Positions 1 through 8,539 of a stretch of 64,000 nt of DNA are shown piece after piece (the stretch's first letter is position 1; the number at the start of each line of letters is the position of its first letter). The stretch comes from Parabacteroides sp. Marseille-P3160 (GTDB lineage Bacteria > Bacteroidota > Bacteroidia > Bacteroidales > Tannerellaceae), in contig NZ_LT799418.1 in the NCBI RefSeq assembly GCF_900162725.1, forward strand, positions 2,666,100 through 2,730,099, in the 5' to 3' direction. The notes beneath the pieces are model-generated. The model saw nothing but the letters and a program-made list of their open reading frames with translations. It was not told the DNA's origin and did no database searches. Made by a program: the position numbers and the translations under genes.

Positions 1-1
1 G

Positions 2-481
2 GTAACCTTCTATCGTTCGGCCGACCAATTGCCCGACTTTGAGGATTACTCCATGAAAGGGCGTACCTATCGTTATATGACTCAGAAGCCGCTTTATCCT
101 TTCGGCTACGGATTGAGTTATTCCACGTATACTTATAAAGATGCCAAGCTGTCCGCTGTAAGCATAGAAAAAGATCAGCCTGTCACCTTGATGTTTAAGA
201 TAGAAAATAAAGGCGCGATGGATGGGGAAGAGGTGGCACAAGTTTACCTGAAGAACCCGAATGATCCGGAGGGGCCGCTAAAAGCCTTGAAGGCTTTCAG
301 ACGGGTGCCGGTCAAAGCCGGAGAATCGGCTGAGGTGTCCATTGAACTGAAGCCGGAATCCTTCCGTTCGTTTAATGACCGGACTCAGACTTTTGAAGTC
401 CGTCCGGGAGAATACACGGTATTGTTGGGGAGTTCTTCCGACGACCGTGATTTGCAGGGATTAAAACTTACGATCCAATAA
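2..481 (+). CDS. Beta-glucosidase/xylosidase of family GH3, C-terminal fragment (gene starts before the window)
   Basis: The open frame runs in from base 2, so only the last ~159 codons are present and the catalytic domains are missing. The visible part holds the end of the second GH3 domain (FGYGLSY) followed by a fibronectin type III-like domain (GAMDGEEVAQVYLKNP), the order at the C-terminus of BglX-type GH3 enzymes. Such enzymes release terminal sugars from beta-linked oligosaccharides, usually in the periplasm. Substrate cannot be told from this part. A methionine inside the fragment (base 29) is not the true start, because the frame is open and family-like upstream of it. Confidence 0.9.
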   Translation, partial: VTFYRSADQLPDFEDYSMKGRTYRYMTQKPLYPFGYGLSYSTYTYKDAKLSAVSIEKDQPVTLMFKIENKGAMDGEEVAQVYLKNPNDPEGPLKALKAFRRVPVKAGESAEVSIELKPESFRSFNDRTQTFEVRPGEYTVLLGSSSDDRDLQGLKLTIQ

Positions 482-517
482 AGGGGGGGGGCATTGAGCC
501 TCCCTTCCTGTTTTTTC
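481..517 (+). terminator. Probable rho-independent terminator after the GH3 gene
   Basis: Directly after the stop codon an AAGGG...GGC / GCC...CCCTT stem with an ATTGA loop is followed by CTGTTTTTTC. It also separates the GH3 gene from the convergent receptor gene. The G-run makes the exact pairing ambiguous. Confidence 0.55.
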
Positions 518-520
518 TTC

Positions 521-2962
521 TTATAATTCATCAGAATTCATCTCATCGACGGATTTGCTTTTCTGTCCCATGTTCCCGAAAGAATAGGTGAGAGTGAATC
601 CGATTCTCCGCCCGATTCTCTGGAACGAGTTTTCCTGCCAGAATCCGTTGCCGGAAGTAATGCTGACTCTTTTCCGGCTGTTCAATACATCCCGGGCACT
701 TACGGCAAAACTCAGGGCATTATCGAGAAAAGATTTCCGGATTCCCAGGTCCAGCGAGCCGCTTGCTTTCTGGTATCCCTGGGCTGTAATTTGTTTGGAA
801 TTGAAATTTCCCGTTGCCTGGAAAGAAATTTTATAGGGTAATGTCATATTCGCAATGATCCTTCCGTTCCATGAAAAGTTATCGTTGTCTTCCTCCACGA
901 TCGGCTGCTCGACACCTTGGGGAAGATAAGTGAAACCTTCCAGCTTGTTATAATACATGCTCATTGTTGTTGTCAGGTCCAAGGATTGGAAGAAACGGTT
1001 TTTCAGGATGAATTCCGTACCGGTCGCGTGTGTCTTGGCTATGTTCTCATACGTCGTCTTGATGATATTATCTTCAAGATAGCTGATGCGCTGGATGACA
1101 TCGTCCGTCGTCCGGTAGAAGGCCGATAGGGATAAGGTATGGTTCTCCCAGTTTTTTATGTAATTCAGTTCGAAAGCATTGGCGTATTGCGGCTTTAGAT
1201 AGGGATTTCCATAGGAAATATTCGTCGAATCCATGATATCCATGAAGGAATTCAATTGGCGGCCGTTAGGGCGTGAAACCCGCCGGGTATAGTTGAGTTG
1301 CAACTCATTTTCATTGGGCAAGGCATAAGAGAGGAAAACGCTCGGGTAGAAACTGAAATAGTTTTTCTTGTACGGATCGATTTCGTCCTCGCTCTCTCCA
1401 TAAGCAAGCGATTGGGTATTCATGCGGGTGTATTCGCCACGTGCGCCCAACTGGATGCCGAAATTATGAATGCGTTTGGAAAATGTTGCGTAAAGCGCAT
1501 GGACATCTTGGTCATAATTGAACAGGTTGTAGAGGTTTTCATCAAAAGTGGCCGTCTGTTCCGTACTTCCGGAATAAGTTTCAACCGGACTTTCCCTCCG
1601 CGCCAGATCTCCTTTGTAGCCGAGTTCGACTTTATTTCCTTCACCGAATTCATTCAGATAATCAGCCTGTATCTCCCAGGAACGCGAACTGTTATCGTTC
1701 AATTGGCGTTGGTAGGAATTGACAATGCTTCCGTCTGCATATTCCGAACGCTGGTTGTATGCCGGGGTTGCTTCCCTTTCGAAATATTGGCGGGAAACGG
1801 ACAGATCCAGCGTGCTTTTCTCATGGAACTGACGTTTGTAATTCAGTTCGAAGTGGCCGATTTTCATCGTGTTCCTGTCTTCCGATAAACGGAAACTCGT
1901 CTGGTAGGAGCCGGGGACATCGCTAGTATAATCCATCATGTCATCTTCTTTTTCGTTGTCCAGCATTCCGAAAAAGTTGAACCCTAAATGATCTTTACCG
2001 GTCAGATGATAGGTAATGCCCGCCCGCGCAAAATAAGGCCATTCCTTTTCCTTATCCCTTCTCTGCTGGTTCAGGAAAGAAACAGTGTTACCCGCATCGT
2101 CCAGGTTGTTACGGTATGTGTAACCTTTTCCTTTCCCTTTCCTGACCCGGTGGCTCAGGTTCAGGTAGGTGTCGAACTTATTATTGCTGTAATTCAGATT
2201 ACCGCCTAAATTATAGCCTCCATGGGTGTCGACCCGGGTTTGTACGCTTCCGTAATAACCGGTCTTCCGGTCCTGTTTGAGAATGATATTAATAATCCCC
2301 GCCGTCCCTTCGGGATTGTATTTTGCCGAAGGATTGGTAATGATCTCGACACGCTCGATGCTTTCCGACGGCAGTTGCTCCATGATCTGGGCGCTGTTGT
2401 CGGAGGTTAGTCCGGAGGCCTTACCGTTGATCCAGATCGTAACGCTCGGATTGCCCCGTAGGGAGATTGTCCCTTCCGCATCGACGTTGACGGACGGGAT
2501 ATTGCCGAGGATATCGCTGGCCGAACCTCCGATGGCGGACAGGTTTTGCCCTACATTATAGACCTTTTTATCGATTTCGAATCGCATCTGGGGCTGTTGC
2601 CCGATGACCACCACTTCCGAAAGCATCTGCCGGTCTTCGGAGAGGGGGATAGTACGGAAATCAACCGTCGCATTGCTACTGTTTATCGAGAAAGCCTTCT
2701 CCACAGTCTTATATCCAATCATACTGATTTGTACGACGTAACTACCGATTTTTAAATTTCCTATATTGAATATTCCATTCTGATCTGTTACGGAACCAAA
2801 TACAAAATCCTTTGTCTGTGCATTCAAAACCCGTATGTTCGCATACTCTATATTCTGTTTGTTTTGGGAATCTATTACTTTTCCTGTTATATTTCCATTT
2901 TCAGCATAGATGGATGAGACTAGTGAAAAAAGCAGGAAACATCCCATTATAAATGATCTCAT
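521..2962 (-). CDS. Outer-membrane beta-barrel receptor with carboxypeptidase-like N-domain and TonB plug
   Basis: An 813-residue protein with a signal peptide (MRSFIMGCFLLFSLVSSIYA). Residues ~24-110 look like the carboxypeptidase-regulatory-like Ig domain (GKVIDSQNKQNIEYANIRV). Residues ~120-230 are a TonB plug (IGGSASDILGNIPSVNVDAEGTI, NPSAKYNPEGTAGIINIILK). The rest is a large barrel rich in aromatic strands, of the OMP_b-brl_3 type, with no SusD partner beside it. Such proteins are TonB-dependent receptors or receptor-like barrels of the outer membrane; ligand unknown. It stands alone on the minus strand. An inverted repeat (CTTCCTTTT/AAAAAAGGAAG, ~2980-3007) lies just upstream of the start. 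Confidence 0.9.
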   Translation of the reverse strand: MRSFIMGCFLLFSLVSSIYAENGNITGKVIDSQNKQNIEYANIRVLNAQTKDFVFGSVTDQNGIFNIGNLKIGSYVVQISMIGYKTVEKAFSINSSNATVDFRTIPLSEDRQMLSEVVVIGQQPQMRFEIDKKVYNVGQNLSAIGGSASDILGNIPSVNVDAEGTISLRGNPSVTIWINGKASGLTSDNSAQIMEQLPSESIERVEIITNPSAKYNPEGTAGIINIILKQDRKTGYYGSVQTRVDTHGGYNLGGNLNYSNNKFDTYLNLSHRVRKGKGKGYTYRNNLDDAGNTVSFLNQQRRDKEKEWPYFARAGITYHLTGKDHLGFNFFGMLDNEKEDDMMDYTSDVPGSYQTSFRLSEDRNTMKIGHFELNYKRQFHEKSTLDLSVSRQYFEREATPAYNQRSEYADGSIVNSYQRQLNDNSSRSWEIQADYLNEFGEGNKVELGYKGDLARRESPVETYSGSTEQTATFDENLYNLFNYDQDVHALYATFSKRIHNFGIQLGARGEYTRMNTQSLAYGESEDEIDPYKKNYFSFYPSVFLSYALPNENELQLNYTRRVSRPNGRQLNSFMDIMDSTNISYGNPYLKPQYANAFELNYIKNWENHTLSLSAFYRTTDDVIQRISYLEDNIIKTTYENIAKTHATGTEFILKNRFFQSLDLTTTMSMYYNKLEGFTYLPQGVEQPIVEEDNDNFSWNGRIIANMTLPYKISFQATGNFNSKQITAQGYQKASGSLDLGIRKSFLDNALSFAVSARDVLNSRKRVSITSGNGFWQENSFQRIGRRIGFTLTYSFGNMGQKSKSVDEMNSDEL

Positions 2963-3582
2963 AGATATAAATACCTTAATTCTTCCTTTTTTACAAAATA
3001 AAAGGAAGATTTCTGATAAGTAGACAAGAAAATGGGTAAAAAAGCTTATCCTTCAAGTAATAAAAGTTAATCCAATTCGCCCTAATTCTACTGAATCATA
3101 AGTAAAAGGTGCTCCTTTGTACTGATTTTCATACAGATGTACACTCTCTGTATTTTTTTTACTGAACAAAACGAGTTAACGTGATTCATAACTAAGTAAT
3201 AAACAAGTCAGCCTAACTTACAAGTTAGAGAAGATGTAGTCAACTGAAATCATTAAACTACACACGATTAAGTGTTTGATGACTATCGAACAGGTGTTCT
3301 ACAGATGTGAAACACGTGTTTTACGGATGTGAAACAGGTGTTTTATAGCCATGAAACACGTGTTTCATAGCCGTAAAACACCCAACACGATGTACCCAAC
3401 ACAGACAACCTCAAGCATCATCTGCCAATTTTCCACGCATCATGTCAAAAAGAGAATTAAGAGGGAGCCCTACGACTTTCCCAATGTACCTTTTTTGTAA
3501 GCTGTTTCGCCCAAACCCGCTCATACTTCATCCTTCCTCCTTCGTTTCCGTGACTTCAATTTTTTATCACTCTATAGCCCTT
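2963..3582. other. Long intergenic region between the receptor and the his operon
   Basis: No convincing gene in ~620 bp. It holds the 5' region of the receptor gene with a short inverted repeat near 2980-3007, then an array of 22-bp palindromic units (annotated separately), then AT-rich sequence leading to the his promoter. Several short frames exist but none has protein-like composition. Confidence 0.6.
3286..3390. repeat. Tandem array of five 22-bp palindromic units, core ACACGTGT/ACAGGTGT
   Basis: Cores begin at 3290, 3312, 3334, 3356 and 3378, exactly 22 bp apart. Copies two and four carry the perfect palindrome AAACACGTGTTT, one and three carry ACAGGTGT, and the fifth is degraded (ACACCCAAC). 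The ~10-bp linkers are related (TACAGAT, TACGGAT, ATAGCCAT, ATAGCCGT). It has the same 22-bp period as two arrays elsewhere in the window with different core sequences. Not a CRISPR: no long spacers. Confidence 0.8.
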
Positions 3583-3616
3583 ATCATGTGAGATGTCATA
3601 ATATTTGTTACTTTTG
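3583..3616 (+). promoter_or_regulatory. Promoter of the his operon
   Basis: TACTTTTG at 3609-3616 matches the Bacteroidetes -7 consensus TAnnTTTG. An upstream ATCATGTG near 3583-3590 sits where the weak -33 TTTG element is expected. Transcription would start ~30 bp before the hisH ATG. Confidence 0.6.
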
Positions 3617-3644
3617 TGCAGAATAACAAACAGAGCGACTAATA

Positions 3645-4244
3645 ATGAATGTTGTCATTATTAAATACAATGCGGGTAATATCTACTCCGTTGATTATGC
3701 ATTGAAACGATTGGGTATTACTCCCGAAATTACATCGGATAAGGAGAAAATACAAGCAGCCGATAGGGTGATTTTCCCGGGACAGGGTGAGGCCAGCATG
3801 ACCATGCAATACCTGCGGGAACATCGGATGGATCGGCTTATCCGGGATTTGAAGCAGCCGGTCCTGGGCATTTGCATCGGGATGCAGTTGCTCTGCCGCA
3901 ATTCCGAAGAGGGAGGCACCGAATGCCTGGGGGTTTTCGACGTTCCTGTCAAGCGTTTCCTTCCCGAAAGGCATGAAGATAAAGTACCTCATATGGGATG
4001 GAATAACCTGACGGGCGTAAGTACCCCCCTGTTTGACGGGACACTGGAAAACCGGTTTGTTTATTTCGTTCACAGCTACTATGTCCCATTGAATGAATAT
4101 ACCGCTGCGACGACGGATTATATTCTTCCGTTTTCGGCGGCGTTGCATAAGGATAATTTCTACGCTACCCAATTTCATCCGGAAAAGAGTGGGAGCGTAG
4201 GGGAACGTATATTGACGAATTTTCTTAATATAAGGAACGCATGA
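3645..4244 (+). CDS. hisH: Imidazole glycerol phosphate synthase, glutaminase subunit HisH
   Basis: Class I glutamine amidotransferase of 199 residues, the normal HisH length. It frees ammonia from glutamine and channels it to HisF for formation of imidazole glycerol phosphate and AICAR in histidine synthesis. The nucleophile motif LGICIGMQLLC (cysteine ~residue 77), the oxyanion motif FPGQGEASM and the C-terminal QFHPEKSG with its catalytic His-Glu are visible. First gene of a tight block; its TGA overlaps the hisA ATG (ATGA), indicating translational coupling. Nothing unusual. Confidence 0.98.
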   Translation: MNVVIIKYNAGNIYSVDYALKRLGITPEITSDKEKIQAADRVIFPGQGEASMTMQYLREHRMDRLIRDLKQPVLGICIGMQLLCRNSEEGGTECLGVFDVPVKRFLPERHEDKVPHMGWNNLTGVSTPLFDGTLENRFVYFVHSYYVPLNEYTAATTDYILPFSAALHKDNFYATQFHPEKSGSVGERILTNFLNIRNA

Positions 4245-4975
4245 TAGAAATAATTCCGGCTATTGATTTGATTGACGGGAAATGTGTCCGGTTGACGCAG
4301 GGCGATTATGAAACCCGGAAAGTATATAACGAAGATCCGTTGGATGTCGCCAAAGCTTTTGAGGATCACGGAATCCGCCGCTTGCATGTCGTCGACCTCG
4401 ACGGAGCCCGTTTGGGTCGGATCGTCAACTACAGGACACTGGAAAAATTAGCTTCCCGTACCTCCCTGGTCATAGATTTCGGCGGAGGGCTGAAGCACGA
4501 TGAAGACCTGCTGATTTCCTTTGAAAGTGGTGCGGCGATGGTTACCGGCGGAAGCATTGCCATTAAGGAACCTGAACTTTTTTCTGCCTGGATCGGGAAG
4601 TTCGGCGGTGAAAAGATCATTCTGGGGGCGGATGTCCGAGACCGGAAGATTGCGATTAACGGTTGGAAAGATACGACAGAGCAAGAACTGATTCCTTTTA
4701 TCGACAGTTATATAAAAAAAGGCATAACAAAGTCTATCTGCACGGATATCGGCAAGGATGGCATGTTGGAAGGCCCTTCCATCGATTTGTATAAGGAGAT
4801 TCGCGAGGCGTTTCCGGATCTTTACCTGATTGCCAGCGGAGGAGTCGGCTCGATTGGCGATATCGAATCGCTCGAAGAAGCCGGGATCCCGGCGGTGATC
4901 TTTGGAAAGGCTATTTATGAAGGGAAAATATCGTTGAAGGAATTGGTTCGCTTCACTGATAAAATGGAAGAATAA
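4241..4975 (+). CDS. hisA: Phosphoribosylformimino-5-aminoimidazole carboxamide ribotide isomerase HisA
   Basis: A 244-residue (beta-alpha)8 barrel isomerase converting ProFAR to PRFAR. The N-terminal [18 protein letters not shown] contains the first catalytic Asp. The second phosphate-binding loop [10 protein letters not shown] and the central [13 protein letters not shown] segment with the general acid Asp are present. It starts in the hisH stop codon and is one base from hisF, so the three are translated as one unit. Confidence 0.98.
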   Translation: MIEIIPAIDLIDGKCVRLTQGDYETRKVYNEDPLDVAKAFEDHGIRRLHVVDLDGARLGRIVNYRTLEKLASRTSLVIDFGGGLKHDEDLLISFESGAAMVTGGSIAIKEPELFSAWIGKFGGEKIILGADVRDRKIAINGWKDTTEQELIPFIDSYIKKGITKSICTDIGKDGMLEGPSIDLYKEIREAFPDLYLIASGGVGSIGDIESLEEAGIPAVIFGKAIYEGKISLKELVRFTDKMEE

Positions 4976-4976
4976 G

Positions 4977-5732
4977 ATGTTGGCCAAAAGAATCGTTCCC
5001 TGCTTGGATATAAAAGACGGCAAGACCGTCAAAGGCGTCAATTTTATCAATTTCAGAGACGCCGGCGATCCGGTGGAACTGGGGGCATTGTACAGCGAAC
5101 AGGGGGCGGATGAATTGGTTTACCTTGACATTACCGCCTCTCATGAAGGAAGGAAAACATTCACGGAATTAGTGAAGAAAGTGGCGGCGCATATCAATAT
5201 ACCCTTCACCGTAGGAGGAGGAATCAATGAATTAAAGGATGTAGACCGGCTGCTGGGCGCGGGAGCCGACAAGATATCCGTCAATTCCGCCGCTTTGCGG
5301 ACACCGGAACTGATCGATGAAATCGCCGCAAACTTCGGAAGCCAGGTCTGTGTCGTGGCAATCGATGCCAAATGGGAGAAAGAAGAATGGATCTGCTACC
5401 TGAATGGAGGACGCATCCCAACGGGGAAGAAGTTATTCCAATGGGCAGAAGAAGCCGAACAACGTGGAGCCGGGGAGATACTGTTTACCAGCATGAGCCA
5501 TGACGGCGTAAAGACCGGTTATGCAAATGAGGCCCTGGCAACGCTCGCGGACCGTCTCCATATTCCGGTAATAGCTTCCGGGGGGGCCGGAGAGAAAGAA
5601 CATTTCCGGGATGCTTTTCAGATCGGAAAAGCCGATGCAGCCTTGGCGGCATCTGTCTTTCATTTCGGTGAGATCCGGATTCCAGAACTGAAACGGTATC
5701 TTTCCGATGAAGGGGTTACTGTCAGATTATAG
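4977..5732 (+). CDS. hisF: Imidazole glycerol phosphate synthase, cyclase subunit HisF
   Basis: A 251-residue barrel partner of HisH that turns PRFAR plus ammonia into imidazole glycerol phosphate and AICAR. Family signatures seen: [19 protein letters not shown] (catalytic Asp in CLD), [15 protein letters not shown], the [11 protein letters not shown] segment with the second catalytic Asp, and the [11 protein letters not shown] phosphate loop. One base after hisA; followed by hisIE after 21 bp. Confidence 0.98.
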   Translation: MLAKRIVPCLDIKDGKTVKGVNFINFRDAGDPVELGALYSEQGADELVYLDITASHEGRKTFTELVKKVAAHINIPFTVGGGINELKDVDRLLGAGADKISVNSAALRTPELIDEIAANFGSQVCVVAIDAKWEKEEWICYLNGGRIPTGKKLFQWAEEAEQRGAGEILFTSMSHDGVKTGYANEALATLADRLHIPVIASGGAGEKEHFRDAFQIGKADAALAASVFHFGEIRIPELKRYLSDEGVTVRL

Positions 5733-5753
5733 GTATAGAAATATAGAATAATT

Positions 5754-6350
5754 ATGAAATTGGATTTTGAAAAATTAGGAGGGTTGATTCCTGCCATTGT
5801 ACAAGATGAAAATACGGAAAAAGTGTTGATGCTGGGCTTTATGAACGAGGAAGCCTATCAAAAAACCGTACAGACAGGAAAGGTTACATTTTACAGCCGT
5901 ACGAAACAACGTTTATGGATGAAGGGCGAAACAAGCGGGCATACGCTGGACGTCGTGCACATTCTGATCGATTGCGACCAGGATACCATCCTGGTAAAAG
6001 CGCATCCGAACGGCCCCGTTTGTCACACCGGATCCGATACTTGTTTCGGGGAAAAGAACAATGAAGACATCTATTTCCTCAAATATTTGCAGGATTTCAT
6101 CGATAAACGCCGGCAGGAAATGCCGGAGGGATCCTATACTACTTCCCTTTTCACCCGTGGCGTAAACCGGATGGCGCAAAAAGTCGGCGAGGAAGCCGTC
6201 GAAACCGTAATCGAAGCAACGAACGGGACGGAAGATGGTTTTATCTACGAAGCTTCCGACCTGATCTATCACCTGATCGTACTCCTTACCAGCAAGGGCT
6301 TGCGCCTCGAGGATCTGGCCCGTGAACTCCGGAGGCGTCATAAAGAATAA
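5754..6350 (+). CDS. hisIE: Bifunctional phosphoribosyl-AMP cyclohydrolase / phosphoribosyl-ATP pyrophosphatase HisIE
   Basis: A 198-residue fusion. Residues ~1-105 are the HisI cyclohydrolase with KGETSGHTLDVVHILIDCDQD, whose Asp/Cys residues bind zinc and Mg, and a CHTGSDTCF segment. Residues ~110-198 are the all-helical HisE pyrophosphohydrolase with the VGEEAVETVIEA motif. It catalyses histidine steps 2 and 3. Last his gene of the block. Confidence 0.97.
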   Translation: MKLDFEKLGGLIPAIVQDENTEKVLMLGFMNEEAYQKTVQTGKVTFYSRTKQRLWMKGETSGHTLDVVHILIDCDQDTILVKAHPNGPVCHTGSDTCFGEKNNEDIYFLKYLQDFIDKRRQEMPEGSYTTSLFTRGVNRMAQKVGEEAVETVIEATNGTEDGFIYEASDLIYHLIVLLTSKGLRLEDLARELRRRHKE

Positions 6351-6355
6351 ATTGC

Positions 6356-7063
6356 ATGATGGAAGAGAATACATTGCTCGAACTGAAAGATGTAGAGATT
6401 TCACGCGATGAGAACGTAATCCTGCAACAGGCATCTTTGACCATTCATAAAGGGGAATTCGTTTATGTAATAGGGAAAGTGGGCTCAGGAAAAAGCAGCC
6501 TGCTGAAATCGTTATACGGAGAGATCCCCTTAAGCCAGGGAAAAGCCTGGATTATGGAATACAATCTGTGTAAATTGAAAAGGCGGGAGATCCCTTATCT
6601 GCGTCGTAAGTTGGGTATTGTCTTTCAAGATTTCCAATTGCTGATAGATCGTTCGGCCATGAAGAACCTGGAGTTCGTACTAAAAGCAACCGGATGGAAG
6701 AATAAAGATGAAATAGAAGACCGGATCGAGCAAGTCCTTCACCAGGTGGGCATGCAAAACAAAGGATATAAATTACCGCATGAATTGTCGGGAGGCGAAC
6801 AGCAGCGTATCGTGATCGCACGCGCATTGTTGAATGATCCCGAATTGATTCTGGCAGACGAACCGACCGGGAATCTGGATCCGGAGACGGGCGGACAGAT
6901 CGTTCAGCTCCTTCATGATATTTGTAAAAAAGGAACGGCTGTGATTATGACGACTCATAATTATCCGATGGTGCATAATTATCCGGCGCGGATCGTCAAA
7001 TGCGAAGACGACCGTTTGATAGAAATAGGGGAAGAATCGTCAGCCAATGTAAATTCCGACTGA
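6356..7063 (+). CDS. FtsE-like ABC transporter ATP-binding protein
   Basis: A 235-residue ABC ATPase with Walker A GKVGSGKSS, Q-loop VFQDFQLL, signature LSGGEQQR, Walker B LILADEPTGNLD and H-loop TTHN. The ADEPTGNLDP form and the overall match place it in the FtsE/LolD/MacB group. No permease lies next to it, so its FtsX-like partner would be elsewhere. It starts 5 bp after hisIE and could be co-transcribed with the his genes, although the function is not related. Two adjacent ATGs (6356 and 6359) are possible starts. Confidence 0.88.
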   Translation: MMEENTLLELKDVEISRDENVILQQASLTIHKGEFVYVIGKVGSGKSSLLKSLYGEIPLSQGKAWIMEYNLCKLKRREIPYLRRKLGIVFQDFQLLIDRSAMKNLEFVLKATGWKNKDEIEDRIEQVLHQVGMQNKGYKLPHELSGGEQQRIVIARALLNDPELILADEPTGNLDPETGGQIVQLLHDICKKGTAVIMTTHNYPMVHNYPARIVKCEDDRLIEIGEESSANVNSD

Positions 7064-7071
7064 TAAATCGG

Positions 7072-7100
7072 TTGTATTTACCGAATTTCCTATACATTTG
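7072..7100 (+). promoter_or_regulatory. Promoter of lysC
   Basis: TACATTTG (7093-7100) matches TAnnTTTG exactly, with TTG at 7072-7074 18 bp upstream as -33 element. It gives a ~35-base leader before the ATG at 7142, with a GAAATAAATTTGAAG A-rich translation start region. Confidence 0.7.
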
Positions 7101-7141
7101 CATAGAAGAAGAATTAGAAAATAAAAGAAATAAATTTGAAG

Positions 7142-8464
7142 ATGAAAGTTTTAAAGTTTGGCGGTACTTCTGTGGGATCTGCGCAAAGGATGAAGGACGT
7201 AGCGAAGCTGATTTGTAGTGACGAACGCAAAATTGTGGTCTTGTCGGCAATGTCGGGCACAACCAACTCATTGGTTGAAATTTCGGACTATCTTTACAAG
7301 AAGAATCCGGATGGAGCCAATGAAGTGATCAACAAACTCGCCCTGAAATACATGGGTATCGTAGATGAATTATATGCTACCGCCGAATATAAACAAAAAG
7401 GGAAAAAGCTGATTCAGTCTCATTTCGATCTGATTCGTTCCTATACCAAAGACCTTTTTACCCTCTTCGAAGAAAAAGTAATCCTTGCGCAGGGCGAACT
7501 TATTTCAACGGGACTGATGAACCTCTATCTGAATGAAACGGGAGTGAATTCGATACTTATCCCGGCGCTCGATTATATGCGTACGGATAAGAATGCGGAG
7601 CCCGATTTGTCTTTCATCAAAGAACGGTTGAATTTATTGCTTGAAGAGCATCCGGCTGCAGACTTGTTTGTTACGCAAGGATACATCTGCCGGAACGCCT
7701 ACAGTGAAATAGATAACCTACAACGGGGAGGAAGCGACTATACCGCTTCACTGGTCGGTGCGGCTATACATGCTTCCGAAATACAGATCTGGACGGATAT
7801 CGACGGAATGCATAATAATGATCCGCGGATTGTCGAACATACCTCGCCGGTACGCCATCTTAATTTTGACGAAGCGGCCGAGTTGGCTTATTTCGGTGCC
7901 AAAATATTGCACCCTACCTGTATCCTGCCGGCCAAATTGAACAATATCCCGGTCCGGCTATTGAATACCATGCAGCCGGAAGCTCCCGGAACGCTGATTT
8001 CCAATGAAACCGAAAAGGGGAAAATCAAAGCCGTGGCCGCTAAGGATAATATTATCTCGATCAAAATAAAGAGTGGGCGGATGCTGCTGGCTACCGGTTT
8101 CCTCCGCAAAGTGTTTGAGATTTTTGAAAAACATCAAACACCGATCGATATGGTAACGACTTCGGAAGTAGGCGTCTCGGTCACCATCGACAACCGCAAA
8201 CGTCTCGAGGAAATTATAGACGATCTGAAAAAATACGGAACGGTTACCGTAGATGACGGCTTGGTTATTGTTTGTGTGGTCGGGGATCTGGAATGGGATA
8301 ATGTAGGCTTTGAAGCTAAAATCATTTATGCCCTGAAAGATATTCCGGTACGCATGATCTCCTATGGAGGAAGCAACTACAACGTCAGCTTGCTTGTGAA
8401 GGCTACCGACAAGAAACGGGCTTTGCAGGCATTGAGCAATCATTTGTTCAACGATAAGAAATAA
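7142..8464 (+). CDS. lysC: Aspartate kinase (monofunctional)
   Basis: A 440-residue aspartokinase, first enzyme of lysine, threonine, methionine and diaminopimelate synthesis. The N-terminal KFGGTSVGSAQRM motif binds nucleotide/aspartate; the kinase domain (to ~residue 290) contains QRGGSDYTASLVGAA and ITSP-like segments. Two C-terminal ACT domains follow (IKSGRMLLATGFLRKVFEIFE, VVGDLEWDNVGFEAKI), the usual site of feedback control. The ATG at 7142 gives the canonical MKVLKFGGTS start; an in-frame TTG six bases upstream is less likely. lysA follows, so the pair serves diaminopimelate/lysine synthesis. Confidence 0.96.
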   Translation: MKVLKFGGTSVGSAQRMKDVAKLICSDERKIVVLSAMSGTTNSLVEISDYLYKKNPDGANEVINKLALKYMGIVDELYATAEYKQKGKKLIQSHFDLIRSYTKDLFTLFEEKVILAQGELISTGLMNLYLNETGVNSILIPALDYMRTDKNAEPDLSFIKERLNLLLEEHPAADLFVTQGYICRNAYSEIDNLQRGGSDYTASLVGAAIHASEIQIWTDIDGMHNNDPRIVEHTSPVRHLNFDEAAELAYFGAKILHPTCILPAKLNNIPVRLLNTMQPEAPGTLISNETEKGKIKAVAAKDNIISIKIKSGRMLLATGFLRKVFEIFEKHQTPIDMVTTSEVGVSVTIDNRKRLEEIIDDLKKYGTVTVDDGLVIVCVVGDLEWDNVGFEAKIIYALKDIPVRMISYGGSNYNVSLLVKATDKKRALQALSNHLFNDKK

Positions 8465-8482
8465 TTCAAACAAATAAGACGG

Positions 8483-8515
8483 AGGGTGGGCCCGGTAGGA
8501 CTTACCCTTCTTTTC
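8483..8515 (+). terminator. Weak terminator-like hairpin between lysC and lysA
   Basis: AGGGT...ACCCT arms (8483-8508) around a GC-rich loop, followed by TCTTTTCT. It could reduce read-through into lysA or just be chance; pairing is short. Confidence 0.3.
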
Positions 8516-8539
8516 TGTCATACCAAATACAAGAAAATA

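Noticed and set aside
1298-1888. 196-codon plus-strand frame inside the receptor gene
   Set aside because: Antisense shadow of the 813-residue receptor; composition lacks protein-like pattern and no start signals.
3286-3390. CRISPR-like array
   Set aside because: Unit is 22 bp with ~10-bp linkers that are themselves repeated; no unique spacers and no cas genes.
4448-5050. 200-codon minus frame across hisA/hisF
   Set aside because: Shadow of strongly supported his genes on the other strand.
8486-8539. GTG start extending lysA by 18 residues
   Set aside because: Extension overlaps a hairpin and is unlike the family; ATG at 8540 gives the normal start.
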